Source: Pseudomonadota bacterium (lineage in GTDB: Bacteria; Pseudomonadota; Gammaproteobacteria; Steroidobacterales; Steroidobacteraceae). Taken from it: a stretch of 31,326 bases of DNA. Shown here piece after piece: positions 17,925-27,425 of this stretch (position 1 is its first letter; every line of letters begins with the position of its first letter). The notes beneath the pieces were generated by a model that saw only the letters and a list, made by a program, of their open reading frames with translations, did no database searches and was not told the origin of the DNA. Position numbers and translations under genes: made by a program. The DNA is taken from NCBI GenBank assembly GCA_023391815.1, contig JAEWAF010000063.1, positions 1 to 31,326 of the forward strand. Reading direction: 5' to 3'.

Positions 17925-18913
17925 GGATGGCCCCACAGAGCCCGCGGGCAATCGATCGTTCCGCCGTGGTAGCGAACGGGGTCGTCACGATCGCTCCTGA
18001 TGAATGCGGGACCATCCAGGTCCACTACATCGCAAAGCTGTCCGAGAACGAATGCCGGCGCCATCGCGAGCGACGTGCCCCCCATGCATCCGACCATTAC
18101 CTCCAGCCCCATGTCGCGCAATCGTCGGGCCATCGCGAGGCCTTCGGTCAAGCCACCGCACTTGTCGAGCTTGATATTCGCCATGCTGAACCGCCCCGCC
18201 AGCGCATCCAACCGCGCCAGGTCCTGCGCACTCTCATCGGCGGCAATCGGAATCGGCGACCTGAAGCCGTCGAGCAACGCCTCTTCGCCGATCGCGAACG
18301 GTTGTTCGATTAGCGCGACCTTGCACTCCAACATGAGCGGCATCAGACGTTCCAGAAAAGCGCGAGTGAACCCCTGATTGGCATCCACGCTCAGCCAGAC
18401 ATCTGGCCGCGCCGCCCGCACGGCTCGAATGCGATCGGCATCGATCGGTTCGCCAGTCAGCTTGAGCTTGAGCGCCTTGGCCCCGCCGAAGGCACGTGCC
18501 GCTTGTTCCATCTGTTCTGGTTGCTCGGCACCGAGAGTGAAGGTGGTCAACAACGGCCGCGGCTCCTGCAAGCCAACCAGCTGCCAGACTGGACGATTGC
18601 TGAGCTTGGCTTCCAGGTCCCACAGCGCGCAGTCGAGCGCATTGCGAGCGCCGCCGCTCGGCAAAATTCTCTGCAGCGATTCTCGATCCACGCCCGCTTC
18701 GATCGCTGGCCGTATCGCCTCGATCTGCGCCGCCATCGACGCGGCGTCCTCTCGCTTGTAGTACGCACCAGCCGCCTCGCCTCGCCCGGCTCGGCCTTCG
18801 CTGAGAAGGACGACCATGATCACCTTGACCGACTCGAACGTGTAGCCGGTGATCTTGAGTGGCTTGATTCTCGGCCACTCCTCGATCGCCACCCGCAGCT
18901 CCAGTTTATGCAT
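17921..18913 (-). CDS. Dipeptide epimerase (enolase superfamily, L-Ala-D/L-Glu epimerase type)
   Basis: Predicted 330-residue cytoplasmic enzyme of the mandelate racemase/muconate-lactonizing group that inverts the second residue of dipeptides, classically Ala-Glu. The KLK motif with the first catalytic base is at Lys149/Lys151; metal ligands follow in DANQG (Asp177), IEQPF and AADES; the opposite base lies in NIKLDK; LDGP is near the end. The length is normal for the family. The start at 18913 is chosen because the protein then begins with the usual MHKLELRV strand and leaves 19 bases after the upstream hydrolase stop. The longer open frame to 19294 would lie inside that hydrolase. It is the last gene of the minus-strand operon. 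In this setting the substrate may be Glu- or D-residue-containing dipeptides from the NRPS product rather than peptidoglycan dipeptides; that is inference. MFS genes on both sides of the junction end tail to tail. Confidence 0.9.
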   Translation of the reverse strand: MHKLELRVAIEEWPRIKPLKITGYTFESVKVIMVVLLSEGRAGRGEAAGAYYKREDAASMAAQIEAIRPAIEAGVDRESLQRILPSGGARNALDCALWDLEAKLSNRPVWQLVGLQEPRPLLTTFTLGAEQPEQMEQAARAFGGAKALKLKLTGEPIDADRIRAVRAARPDVWLSVDANQGFTRAFLERLMPLMLECKVALIEQPFAIGEEALLDGFRSPIPIAADESAQDLARLDALAGRFSMANIKLDKCGGLTEGLAMARRLRDMGLEVMVGCMGGTSLAMAPAFVLGQLCDVVDLDGPAFIRSDRDDPVRYHGGTIDCPRALWGHP

Positions 18914-18932
18914 CGTTGCGCTTTCCGCTCGG

Positions 18933-20819
18933 TTACTGAATGTCCGATCGACCGAGCACCCAAAAGGCAAGGTGCGATGGATGCTCGGCATCGTGATAAA
19001 TCGTTTGCTCGGCGCGAATGGCTGGGCCCGGTGCGCCACCCAGATTGGTGTTGCGTTCGAAGCGCGGGAAATCGGCCGACGAGATGTCCAGACGTATGCG
19101 GTGGCCCGCGGCGAATCGGTTTGCCGTCGCCCACATGTCGATTTCGAAGCGATAGATGCGGCCGGGCTCCAGCAAGTCCACCTCGCCGTTGGCATTTCGA
19201 AAGCGCGCACGCACGATACCCGTTTGAAGTTGAATCGCGCGCCCGTCTGGAAAGACATCGCTGAGCCGCGCCGAGAAGTCGGTATCCACGGCACTAGAGC
19301 TTGCGTACAGGATCAATCGCAACGGACCGACGACATCCACCGACTCTGGCAGCGGCTCTGTCGAGAACACCAGCACATCGGCCCGGGTTTGTACCGCGCT
19401 CACGTCGACGCTACCCGGCGGATAAACGTAAGAAACGATGCTGCCGCCAACAGTCGGGGTCGGGTCCTCAGGATCATAAACATAGCGGCTCGAACCTTCG
19501 GCGCCGCCGGGTTGCGCGGACCGAAGCGCCCCGTCTGCATGGATGTGCAATCTCTGCTCGCGCGCTCGTGGCGGCGGCCATGCGGACGCGGCGAACCACT
19601 CATTGGCCCCCATCAAGTAATAAATGACCTTGGGCCAATGATCGAGCGCCTGCTCCCGGACCGCGGCATACCATCGCATCAGCAACTCAGCATGCTCCGG
19701 AACTCGATGACTATGGCGCAGCTCGGGATGCGCCTGCTCCCCTTCGTGATAGCCGGGCGTGTTGTGCGCACTGGGAGTGATGATCAGCCGACACTGCGAG
19801 CGCCTCGGCTCGGGCACGGTACGCATCATCAAATGCCACGTAGCCAATGCATCGTTCATGCTCCAGTCATACCAGCCCGTGATCAGCAACGCCGGCGCTT
19901 GCAACCTATGGCATACATTGGCGCGTTCAGGATGCGGCACGGTGTACGCGTCGTGCGGAATGTGTAGCCCGAAGATTGCTGTTAGCGCTTCGATTTCCAG
20001 AATCGTGATGTCGGTGGCGCCGAGGGCCTGCTTCACCAGGTCGGCACGCCGTGCACAGGGCAACTTGCAATAGTGCTCCCACAACCATTGCCTGGCTCGC
20101 GCCACGGGAAGCGAGCGCAGCTCCGGATAGCTTTCGAGAATGGTCGCGGGCAACGGTTGCTCGGCGGGTTCGTTGAAATACCCTCCCGCCAGCGTCTCCG
20201 GCACCATGTAGCGCTCCAGTTCCTCGTAACTCATGGACACCTTGTTGGTGCCCTTGCCTACGGAGCGCGCATACGCGTTATAGAACATGTACTTCTTCGC
20301 CATGCGCGGCGCCACGCCGATACCGCTCACCTCGGGCACGATGGCTGACATGCGGGGATGCATGGCCATGCACCACTGGGTTTGCGCCACATACGAAGAA
20401 CCGCAGGCGCCAAGAAACCCGTCGAACCAATCCTGATGACTTACCCATTCGACGAAGTCCCAACCATCCTCGGGCTCGTAGACGTAGTAATCCCAGGCAT
20501 CCGGTTCACTATCGCCCGTGCCTCGACAGTCCTGCGCGATGACAATGTAACCTCGCTGCGCCATAGCACGGAATGACCCGAGCATTTTCGGATTGGCTCG
20601 ACCATACGGGGTGCGCATCGCGACCGCCGGCGCGGGCACGCGCGGCGGGAAATAAACATCCGTCGCGAGACGCACTCCGTCTCGCATCGTCACCCAAAGG
20701 GTCTGGCAACGGATGTCGGCGGCCTCGTGCACAACCGGAGAAAACGTTTGTTCCGTCGTCAGCGCCCGGTGCAACTCCGGCGCGGTGCTGGCAAGACGTT
20801 GCGAATCGTCCCTATCCAT
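18933..20819 (-). CDS. CocE/NonD-family serine hydrolase, X-Pro dipeptidyl-peptidase-like
   Basis: A 628-residue alpha/beta hydrolase with a C-terminal jelly-roll domain (about 400-625), the layout of cocaine esterase, alpha-amino-acid ester hydrolases and X-Pro dipeptidyl aminopeptidases. The N-terminal DGVRLATDVYFP...RTPYGR...CRGTGDSE block is characteristic. The likely triad is Ser142 in GSSYVA, Asp318 in GWYDWS and His352 in SAHNTPG. The GxSYxG nucleophile elbow ends in Ala instead of Gly, and the His lies in an unusual context. No signal peptide is seen, so it is probably cytoplasmic. The ATG at 20819 has an AAGGAG box about 10 bases upstream. It starts 18 bases after the transporter and ends 19 bases before the dipeptide epimerase. 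Peptidase and esterase activities cannot be told apart by sequence; the company of an S9 peptidase and an epimerase favours peptide breakdown. Confidence 0.88.
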   Translation of the reverse strand: MDRDDSQRLASTAPELHRALTTEQTFSPVVHEAADIRCQTLWVTMRDGVRLATDVYFPPRVPAPAVAMRTPYGRANPKMLGSFRAMAQRGYIVIAQDCRGTGDSEPDAWDYYVYEPEDGWDFVEWVSHQDWFDGFLGACGSSYVAQTQWCMAMHPRMSAIVPEVSGIGVAPRMAKKYMFYNAYARSVGKGTNKVSMSYEELERYMVPETLAGGYFNEPAEQPLPATILESYPELRSLPVARARQWLWEHYCKLPCARRADLVKQALGATDITILEIEALTAIFGLHIPHDAYTVPHPERANVCHRLQAPALLITGWYDWSMNDALATWHLMMRTVPEPRRSQCRLIITPSAHNTPGYHEGEQAHPELRHSHRVPEHAELLMRWYAAVREQALDHWPKVIYYLMGANEWFAASAWPPPRAREQRLHIHADGALRSAQPGGAEGSSRYVYDPEDPTPTVGGSIVSYVYPPGSVDVSAVQTRADVLVFSTEPLPESVDVVGPLRLILYASSSAVDTDFSARLSDVFPDGRAIQLQTGIVRARFRNANGEVDLLEPGRIYRFEIDMWATANRFAAGHRIRLDISSADFPRFERNTNLGGAPGPAIRAEQTIYHDAEHPSHLAFWVLGRSDIQ

Positions 20820-20837
20820 CGAAACGATGCTCCTTCA

Positions 20838-22163
20838 TCAGTCACGCTGCCGTAGGACGCGGGCCACGCTAACGAGGTGAATGCAAATCCAGGCGGTTCC
20901 GATCAGCATGGCGATCTGCATGACCACGCGCAAAGCATCGTTGCCGAATGCGGCGGTGAATGCATCCGTTGCAACGCCAGTGACTAGCGGGCCGAGCCCC
21001 TGGCCGAGCAATGAAAACAACAGCACTGCAAAACCCACGGCCATCCCGCAGCTGTCCCGGGGCACAACTTCCTGAATGGTCGAGAAGACGGTGACCATGC
21101 CGGCCCCGGCAAAGAAATATCCGGCGGCGACGCAGGTCATCATCGACCAGGCAGAATCGAAGCTCAGCCCGATCGTGAAGCAAGCCGCCGCGCCGATTTG
21201 CATGCAAACTGCCACCCACGCCGGTCCGGCCACACTGCGCTGGCGCAAACGCGAGGCCAGCACGCCGAAGAACAGCGAGCCCATGACGGTGGAGATACCG
21301 GCCCCCAGCCCGAGCAAGGTCCCCGCCTGGGCCACCGAAAAGCCATACGTCCGCTGCAGCACCGGCGAGATCCAATTCCACGTCGCCGACGAGGTCATTC
21401 CCAGCGCGATGAAGGCGAGGACGATATGTAGATATGGACGGATCGCCAGGAGTCGCAGCATCGCCTTGATCGAACCCGAACTGCTCTCCGACATCGCGAC
21501 GCTCGCATGCCGATCTGGCAATGCCAAATGAACCGCGAAACCCACCACGACGCCGAGCACCCCCACCCACAGGTAGGCCTGCCGCCAGCCATACCGTTGA
21601 GCGACATGGCCCATGAACAAATAAACGAATAGAGCGCCGACGGACGCACCGGCGTTGAACACCGACAACGCCAATGGACGGCGCGTGGCGGGCACTCGAT
21701 CGTTGATCATCGATACCGCGCCTGGCAGTACACCCGCGTCGCCCGTGCCCGCAAAGGCGCGAAAGACGATCAATTGCCAATAGGAGTGCACCAGCGAAGT
21801 GAATGCGGTCGCGAGCCCCATGAGAGCGAGCGACATTCCGACGACCAGGCTCCGGGAATGCACGTCCGCCACTCGCCCGAGCGGCAGCGCGCCCAATGCG
21901 CTGAACAGCATGTAGGAGAGGCCGAGCACGAACCCGAGCTGAGAATTCGTCAGTGCGTAATCGACTTTGATCTGTTCGGCAACGACCAGGATGATGCCCT
22001 GGTTCATGAAGTTGACCGCGTATGCCAGTGTCATCAACGCGGTGACGAGCAACGCTCCATCTCGCACGTGCACCGATCGGGTGGAAACCGGTGTGCCGTC
22101 CGTAGCCGAAACGCGCACCTCGCCCGCCACGGGAGCCCGAGACTGAAGCGTGGATTCACTCAT
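20838..22163 (-). CDS. MFS transporter, probable peptide or breakdown-product importer
   Basis: A 441-residue inner-membrane protein with about 12 hydrophobic segments after a 35-residue polar N-terminus. The helix 2-3 loop GRVADVHSRSLV is a motif-A variant; MNQGIILVVAEQIKVDY in helix 1 and the FAGTGDAGVLPGA segment resemble anion/organic-solute and spinster-like MFS members rather than the DHA2 exporter of the other operon. The ATG at 22163 overlaps the S9 peptidase stop (ATGA), so it belongs to the minus-strand operon between two hydrolases and downstream of an outer-membrane receptor. That order suggests uptake across the inner membrane of a ligand brought in by the receptor, or movement of cleavage products. 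Direction and substrate cannot be read from the sequence. Confidence 0.87.
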   Translation of the reverse strand: MSESTLQSRAPVAGEVRVSATDGTPVSTRSVHVRDGALLVTALMTLAYAVNFMNQGIILVVAEQIKVDYALTNSQLGFVLGLSYMLFSALGALPLGRVADVHSRSLVVGMSLALMGLATAFTSLVHSYWQLIVFRAFAGTGDAGVLPGAVSMINDRVPATRRPLALSVFNAGASVGALFVYLFMGHVAQRYGWRQAYLWVGVLGVVVGFAVHLALPDRHASVAMSESSSGSIKAMLRLLAIRPYLHIVLAFIALGMTSSATWNWISPVLQRTYGFSVAQAGTLLGLGAGISTVMGSLFFGVLASRLRQRSVAGPAWVAVCMQIGAAACFTIGLSFDSAWSMMTCVAAGYFFAGAGMVTVFSTIQEVVPRDSCGMAVGFAVLLFSLLGQGLGPLVTGVATDAFTAAFGNDALRVVMQIAMLIGTAWICIHLVSVARVLRQRD

Positions 22164-24184
22164 AAGTATCGATTGAACCAGCCGATCAAGGCTTCGTTCT
22201 GGGCACGCCGGGCACTCAGCGGTCCGATGGAATCACCGATATGCGAGCAGGCGGGGATTCGCACCAGTTCGGCGGGACATCCCACATCCTTCAGCGCGCG
22301 GTAGAACTGCTCCGCCTCGCCAATCGGACAGCGCAGGTCATTCTCCCCGTGGATCAGCAGTGTCGGGGTCACGCAGCGATGGGCATAGGTCAGCGGGGAG
22401 CGCGCTCGAAAGATGTCCGGGATCTCGTCCGGCCGCCCTCCTAACTCACGACGGAATGTTTCTGGAACGTCCGTCGTGTAATACAGCGTGGCGAAGTTGG
22501 AGATCGCCGCTTCGGCCACCGCGGCACGAAATCGGTTGGTATGCGCGACGACCCAACAAGTCGCGAATCCGCCATGCGACGGCCCCCAAACACCGATTCG
22601 AGTGCCATCCGCATGGCCTCGCGCGATCGCGGCGTCGATCGCACCGATGTGATCAGGATAGGCCCGCGAGCCCCAGTCGCCCGCGATGGCGCGTATGAAC
22701 TCTTCGCCATAACCGACGGAGCCGCGAAAATTCGCAAAGACGACCCCGAAGCCATGCGATATCAGATGATGAAAGTCGTAGCGAAAGGCATTGCCGGTTG
22801 CCATGTAAGGACCGGCATGAATGAACAGCACAGTCGGCAGGGGTGCGCGCTGCTCCTTGCCGGCCATGAACCATGCATCGATCGTGCGCCCGTCGCTGCT
22901 CTTGAACGAAAATGGTTCCACGCTGGAATCCGGCCAGCGCTCCAGGACGGAATCGTTCAATCGAGTGAGGCGGCGCTCACGACTGCCGTCGAGCCGCGAG
23001 ATCATCAGCTCGAATGGCGTGCGTAGATCGGTGCTCGCAAAAAGCAGTGCATCCGAATGCGCGGATACATCCAAAGCGATGCATGCACGTTCACCATGGA
23101 TTACGGGCATCGTGGCGATGTCACCGGTGATGGCAACGCGCCATATCTCGACATTCCCACCTCTCTGCATCGTTACGAATGCGGACTGCCTGTCCGCAAC
23201 CACGATCCCATTGTTGGCGGCCAACTCACGAGCCGGCATGTCATGGTTGAGACGGAACCCGACATGCGCTTGCAACCGTGGAGTGCGCAATTGGACATCT
23301 CCAGTTGCGACATTCAACGTCCACAGCGCTACCGTCGGGATCGTCAGCGTGCTGTCTCTCGAACCTGCAACGACAATGCTGTCGCCGCCCGGCACCCAGC
23401 GAGCCGCTTCGATATACCAATTGCTTCCAAGCAGCTGTATCACCCGACCATCTTCGTGATTCAGCATGCAAAGACGCTGCGCGCCCCCTGCAAACGCGAT
23501 GAATGTCTTGCGCGCGAGAAACAATATCCGCCGCCCGCACGAAGACCATTCGGGCTGCGAACAATATTCGTCGCCTTGGGTCAGGCAACGCCAGGATCGA
23601 GCCGCAACGTCGATCTGGTAGATCCCTTGGCTGAGCTGATCCAGAAAGCCCAGGCCATCGACCCGATATACCGGTTCGTGAATGCGCCTTGCTCCCTCGA
23701 CGACGCGGCGCTGTGATAAACAGACAACGATCAGCTTGCCATCGGGCGACCAGGCGATCCTGCCTTCCACGGCGTGTTCCGCCGGCGTCAATGGCTCGGA
23801 AATCGTTAGCGACGGAAACTCAGCTACATGCAACCTTCCATCGCCGACGAAGGCCAGGCGGCTGCCATCCGGAGACCATATCGGCGCGCTGGCATTTCCC
23901 GGATACGGCAGCTCAGCACGCTTACCGGTGGCGAGATCGGTCACCCAGATTTGAAAACATTCGATCTGCTCGGTGTGCGATATGGCGAATGCTACGTGGC
24001 GAGCGTTCGGGGACAAGCTGGCGCCACGAACATATCGCAGCGAGAACAAATCGTCCGGAGTGAGCTTGATGCATTCCGCCGCAACTTTCACCGACGCGGC
24101 GCGACCGACGTGATCCGTCGTCAGCGCGCCGCGCGAAGATCCGATACCTGTGCTACTGCGCATTACGAAAGGCCGATGACGCAC
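22160..24184 (-). CDS. S9-family serine peptidase (prolyl oligopeptidase/acylaminoacyl peptidase type)
   Basis: A 674-residue enzyme with an N-terminal beta-propeller (about 40-400; repeated WSPDG-like blades) and a C-terminal alpha/beta-hydrolase domain (about 420-674). The triad is visible: Ser536 in GPSHGG, Asp616 in HGENDLRCP and His648 in CSHIGDS. The FANFRGSVGYG oxyanion segment is typical of S9C acylaminoacyl peptidases and of the S9 isopeptidases next to lasso peptide clusters. No signal peptide is seen, so action is expected in the cytoplasm. The open frame begins with GTG at 24184, 8 bases after the receptor stop, with an AAGAAAGG stretch just before it. An ATG at 24163 is an alternative, and the first 38 residues are not needed for the fold. 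It is the second gene of the convergent operon. The usual preference of this family for peptides and prolyl bonds fits the Pro predicted in the NRPS product. Confidence 0.9.
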   Translation of the reverse strand: MRHRPFVMRSSTGIGSSRGALTTDHVGRAASVKVAAECIKLTPDDLFSLRYVRGASLSPNARHVAFAISHTEQIECFQIWVTDLATGKRAELPYPGNASAPIWSPDGSRLAFVGDGRLHVAEFPSLTISEPLTPAEHAVEGRIAWSPDGKLIVVCLSQRRVVEGARRIHEPVYRVDGLGFLDQLSQGIYQIDVAARSWRCLTQGDEYCSQPEWSSCGRRILFLARKTFIAFAGGAQRLCMLNHEDGRVIQLLGSNWYIEAARWVPGGDSIVVAGSRDSTLTIPTVALWTLNVATGDVQLRTPRLQAHVGFRLNHDMPARELAANNGIVVADRQSAFVTMQRGGNVEIWRVAITGDIATMPVIHGERACIALDVSAHSDALLFASTDLRTPFELMISRLDGSRERRLTRLNDSVLERWPDSSVEPFSFKSSDGRTIDAWFMAGKEQRAPLPTVLFIHAGPYMATGNAFRYDFHHLISHGFGVVFANFRGSVGYGEEFIRAIAGDWGSRAYPDHIGAIDAAIARGHADGTRIGVWGPSHGGFATCWVVAHTNRFRAAVAEAAISNFATLYYTTDVPETFRRELGGRPDEIPDIFRARSPLTYAHRCVTPTLLIHGENDLRCPIGEAEQFYRALKDVGCPAELVRIPACSHIGDSIGPLSARRAQNEALIGWFNRYL

Positions 24185-24192
24185 AGCCTTTC

Positions 24193-26811
24193 TTAGAAGC
24201 GGTAAGTGAGGCCGAGACCAATGGTCCGGGGCCGGAGGCGTACTGAGTACCCAGGCGGGAAGCCGGAGGGGCCGACGACCGTGGTGTAATCATCGGCGTT
24301 GAGCAAATTGTCCACGTTGATCAGGACCTCCGAACTGTCCGTGATGGCCAGGCCGCCATGTAAGTTCACCAAACCATAGGCATCGGCCTTCACACCGCGG
24401 TGACCTGTCTGGGTGTAGTAGGAGCCGAAGTAGGTGTAGTCCGCTCGCACAAAGCCGTCTCTCTGCGCAACGCCGAAGCCATACTCGACACCGAAGTTGC
24501 CGTTGAGCTCGGGAGTGAAGTTCAGCTCATCGCCAGCTCGACCGAGCGAGGTCGTGGAGGTCAGCTCGCTCTTGACGTAGCCGACGCCGAGCGAGAGCTT
24601 CACCGTGTCCAACACGCGGAAGTTCGCTTCGCCTTCAAGACCTCGGGCCCGGGCGTGACCGCCATTGATCGTGAGCGTCGTGGAGCAGCCCGGCGGCTGA
24701 AAGACGACCGGAATATCGGACCAGTTGTTCTGATACACCGCGGTGCTCAGCATGCCGCGACCTTCCATGAAGCCCAACTTGGCGCCGATTTCGTAGCTGT
24801 CCAGGCGGTCGGAGTCGACCCGATTCAAGTTCGAGGAGATGGCGGTGTTGTCGATGAGGCCATCCTGATTCCGGTCGCATACCGCGCGAATGAATTCCGT
24901 CGCGAGCGGACGGCCGAGCCGGAACCCTTGCGACCACGTGGCGTACACCAGCGTCTCGTCGGTGGGTTTGTATTCGACTCCCGCCTTGAAGGTCTCGCCC
25001 GACTCACTCGCTTTGGTATCGCTGAAGGACGGCGCGAGGATGACGGTATCGAAAGTGTTGGTCGAAAACCGCGAGTCATAATCGAAGTAGCGACCGCCCA
25101 CCGTCAGCTTGACCTGTTCGACCAGCGCGTATGACAGCTCGCCGTACACTGCTTTCTGTTTTACGTCGCGCTCCAGGTCGATCTCCCAGAGTTTGATCGC
25201 GGCGTAGGGATTCACACTGGGATCTCCGGCGTAAAAGGTGGGCTGCTGCGTCGGCTGGCCGCTGTCCTCGTAGTACAGTCCCGTCACCACTTGGAACGGA
25301 CCGTCGAACTTCGACGTGAAGCGCACTTCCTGCGCGAACACATCGGCGTTGGTGGTGCTCATCTGGCTGATCGGCTTGAGCGGCGTCCCGAAGATACTGG
25401 TCAAGGACCCGATGTCCCATTTGCGAATGAAATCCTGTTCCATCCACGCCGAGGATGAATACAACGTGCCGAAGCTGAAATCGTAGGTCGCCGTGAGGTT
25501 GAGAATATCCAGGTCGATGCGCTGCGCATCGTCGCTACCGCCGACGACCGCACCCAGCTGGTAGTCCGAACGCTGGTAAGGACCGGACTGGCGCAATTCG
25601 AACAAACGATCGTCCTGCGAGTCTCTTTGCTTCACATAGGTGAGATTGATTGCCAGCCCGTCGGTCGGCTGCCACAGGGCGCTCACGCGGCCGCCAACGT
25701 ACTCGGTGTCGCCAACGTGATCCTTGTTGATTGCCAGACCCGTCGCACCGGAGGCCGAGGCCGCCGCCTGCATCGCTGGATCGCTGCCCGCGTTATTTCG
25801 CACGTAACCTTCGTTGAAATGACGGAACGCCACCGCCCGTATCGCCAACTTGTCCGTGACCAAAGGCACATTGAGCACGCCATCGATGGAATTGTTGGAG
25901 CCACCATGCCGCGCGGTGTTCGAATAGCCCACGCGCACGTTTCCTGTGAAGTCGCGAAGGTCCGGCTCCGCCGCGATGTATCGCACCGCGCCGCTCAGCG
26001 CGTTCGAGCCGTAGAGCGTGCCTTGCGGGCCTCTCAACACCTCGACTCGCGCCATGTCGATGAGCTTCACGTCGGCGCTCCCGCCGATCGCGTAACCGCT
26101 CAGCGGTACATCGCCGAAATACAGGCCCACTGTAGGACCAGTTCTGAACGAATCTCCGTACGCGCCCCGAATGACGATCTCGGCCATGCCGACACCATCG
26201 TCTCTGACACTGACGCTTGGAATGGAACGCAGGTAATCCTCACGACTGACCAGCCCGCGCCGTTCCACTTCATCGATACCCAGCACGGACATGCTCAACG
26301 GCACATCGATCAATCGCTCGGCGCGTCGCTGCGCGGTCACCATCACTGTTTCAATCGATGCATCCGAGCGGGCGGAGGCCCGGCTACCGGTCTCTGAAGC
26401 TTCGGTCGCACTCGATGCGGAGGCGACTTGCATCGTTTGTTTGCTCGGCAACTCCATGGCGAGGGGCGTCAACGGCAACGCGGTGCGCTCGACCACCGAT
26501 TTCGGTTTGCGCTCCTTGATGGCAATCATCTGCTCGCTGACCTGATCGAATGTCAGATCCGTGTCCTCCAGCAGCAGTCGCAATGCGTCCATCGAGGTGT
26601 AGCTGCCGACGACCGGGTTGCCGGTCAAAGTGCGCACCACCGCGGCATCGGAGAAAACTTGCAAGCCGGTGGCTTTGGACCACTGTGACAACGCATCCGG
26701 CAGGCGCGTTCTCGGAATCGAGAAGACGATAGTCTCTGCGCCATGCTGCCCGAACACGGGGCCCGCGAGAGCAAGGCTCATCGCAAGTACCAGAGGTCGA
26801 ATCGGTTTCAT
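24193..26811 (-). CDS. TonB-dependent outer-membrane receptor with N-terminal STN domain
   Basis: First gene of the minus-strand operon, 872 residues from ATG 26811. A signal peptide (1-21, cut after PVFG), an STN domain (about 27-99, FSIPRTRLPDALSQWSKATG), a low-complexity linker (130-150), a TonB box (ETVMVTA, 154-160), a plug with VEVLRGPQGTLYGSNALSGAVRY, and a 22-strand-type barrel ending in the canonical C-terminal Phe (LTYRF) are all recognisable. ATG 26811 is chosen because it places the signal peptide at the very start; the frame is open to 26877. It should import a ligand across the outer membrane using TonB energy. The STN domain suggests it can also signal to an anti-sigma factor, although none is present in the window and the only ECF sigma nearby is broken. 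Operon position points to a peptide or its metal complex as ligand. Confidence 0.93.
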   Translation of the reverse strand: MKPIRPLVLAMSLALAGPVFGQHGAETIVFSIPRTRLPDALSQWSKATGLQVFSDAAVVRTLTGNPVVGSYTSMDALRLLLEDTDLTFDQVSEQMIAIKERKPKSVVERTALPLTPLAMELPSKQTMQVASASSATEASETGSRASARSDASIETVMVTAQRRAERLIDVPLSMSVLGIDEVERRGLVSREDYLRSIPSVSVRDDGVGMAEIVIRGAYGDSFRTGPTVGLYFGDVPLSGYAIGGSADVKLIDMARVEVLRGPQGTLYGSNALSGAVRYIAAEPDLRDFTGNVRVGYSNTARHGGSNNSIDGVLNVPLVTDKLAIRAVAFRHFNEGYVRNNAGSDPAMQAAASASGATGLAINKDHVGDTEYVGGRVSALWQPTDGLAINLTYVKQRDSQDDRLFELRQSGPYQRSDYQLGAVVGGSDDAQRIDLDILNLTATYDFSFGTLYSSSAWMEQDFIRKWDIGSLTSIFGTPLKPISQMSTTNADVFAQEVRFTSKFDGPFQVVTGLYYEDSGQPTQQPTFYAGDPSVNPYAAIKLWEIDLERDVKQKAVYGELSYALVEQVKLTVGGRYFDYDSRFSTNTFDTVILAPSFSDTKASESGETFKAGVEYKPTDETLVYATWSQGFRLGRPLATEFIRAVCDRNQDGLIDNTAISSNLNRVDSDRLDSYEIGAKLGFMEGRGMLSTAVYQNNWSDIPVVFQPPGCSTTLTINGGHARARGLEGEANFRVLDTVKLSLGVGYVKSELTSTTSLGRAGDELNFTPELNGNFGVEYGFGVAQRDGFVRADYTYFGSYYTQTGHRGVKADAYGLVNLHGGLAITDSSEVLINVDNLLNADDYTTVVGPSGFPPGYSVRLRPRTIGLGLTYRF

Positions 26812-26998
26812 TGAACGCACACCCTGTTGTTGTAATCCCGAAGGCCGTCGTTGCCGAAGCACTGCCTTCTGAAGCATTCATCAGCCGTTCGAAATACGAA
26901 CCGAACCCGGCTCGCGGAGTGCGTCCAATGCATCGAACGGACTGATGTCCCAGTACATTCCGCGCCCGGCGGCGCATACGCCACCGCGCCGGAATGCC

Positions 26999-27024
26999 CA
27001 TATCAAATTCGTTACGCTGATATG
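26999..27024. promoter_or_regulatory. Operator-like dyad upstream of the receptor operon
   Basis: CATATCA and TGATATG form perfect 7-base arms separated by 12 bases, centred about 200 bases upstream of the receptor start at 26811. It is AT-rich against a GC-rich background, as expected for a promoter or operator controlling the five-gene minus-strand operon. The cognate regulator is not in the window. Confidence 0.35.
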
Positions 27025-27321
27025 ACCGGATCGCGCCAGAAGTTCATCCCCGCACTCGCACGGAAGTCGCAGCGGCTGACTGAACGGGCGAGGCTGTGTT
27101 CGCGGCGAGCAGTTCGCCGCTCTCTAGATGAACGAGCTTTCGCCCGATTCTCCAGCCGAGCGCGAGCAAAGCGGGAGGCAACGGATCAGGTGATGATGGC
27201 CGCTTGCGTAAACATGCCTTGGCTTTGTTCCCAGCTGCCGCCGCGAACCCACTTCGACGACGGTGTAGCGATATGTCATGCCAATCACGTCGCGCTGCTT
27301 CTCATGCCCGCAGGCCGGAGC

Positions 27322-27411
27322 ACTGCAATCCACGCGGACGCGGCTTTGCTCATTTGCGCGTGCAAGCAAGTGGTTCGTTGTTTCAATCCGCGCGCCCGCG
27401 TGGGGCGGGAT
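27322..27411 (-). CRISPR. Relic of a type I-C CRISPR array (one good repeat, one degenerate)
   Basis: Positions 27380-27411 read, on the minus strand, as a 32-base unit ending in GGATTGAAAC with the internal GCCCCACGCGGGCGCG core. This matches the type I-C repeat except for the first few bases and one change near the 3' side. A weaker copy (CAATCCACGCG core) lies at 27322-27353, giving a 26-base gap, shorter than usual I-C spacers. No further repeats are found. Orientation, with the array downstream of the cas2 remnant, is that of a normal I-C locus. With one and a half repeats it cannot be a working array. Confidence 0.55.
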
Positions 27412-27425
27412 TCCGTGAACATACA

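Noticed and set aside
18914..19294. Extended N-terminus of the dipeptide epimerase
   Set aside because: The extra codons lie inside the CocE-like gene in another frame; the family start matches 18913.
27322..27411. Active CRISPR array
   Set aside because: Only one good repeat and one poor one are present, with no intact cas gene in the window.
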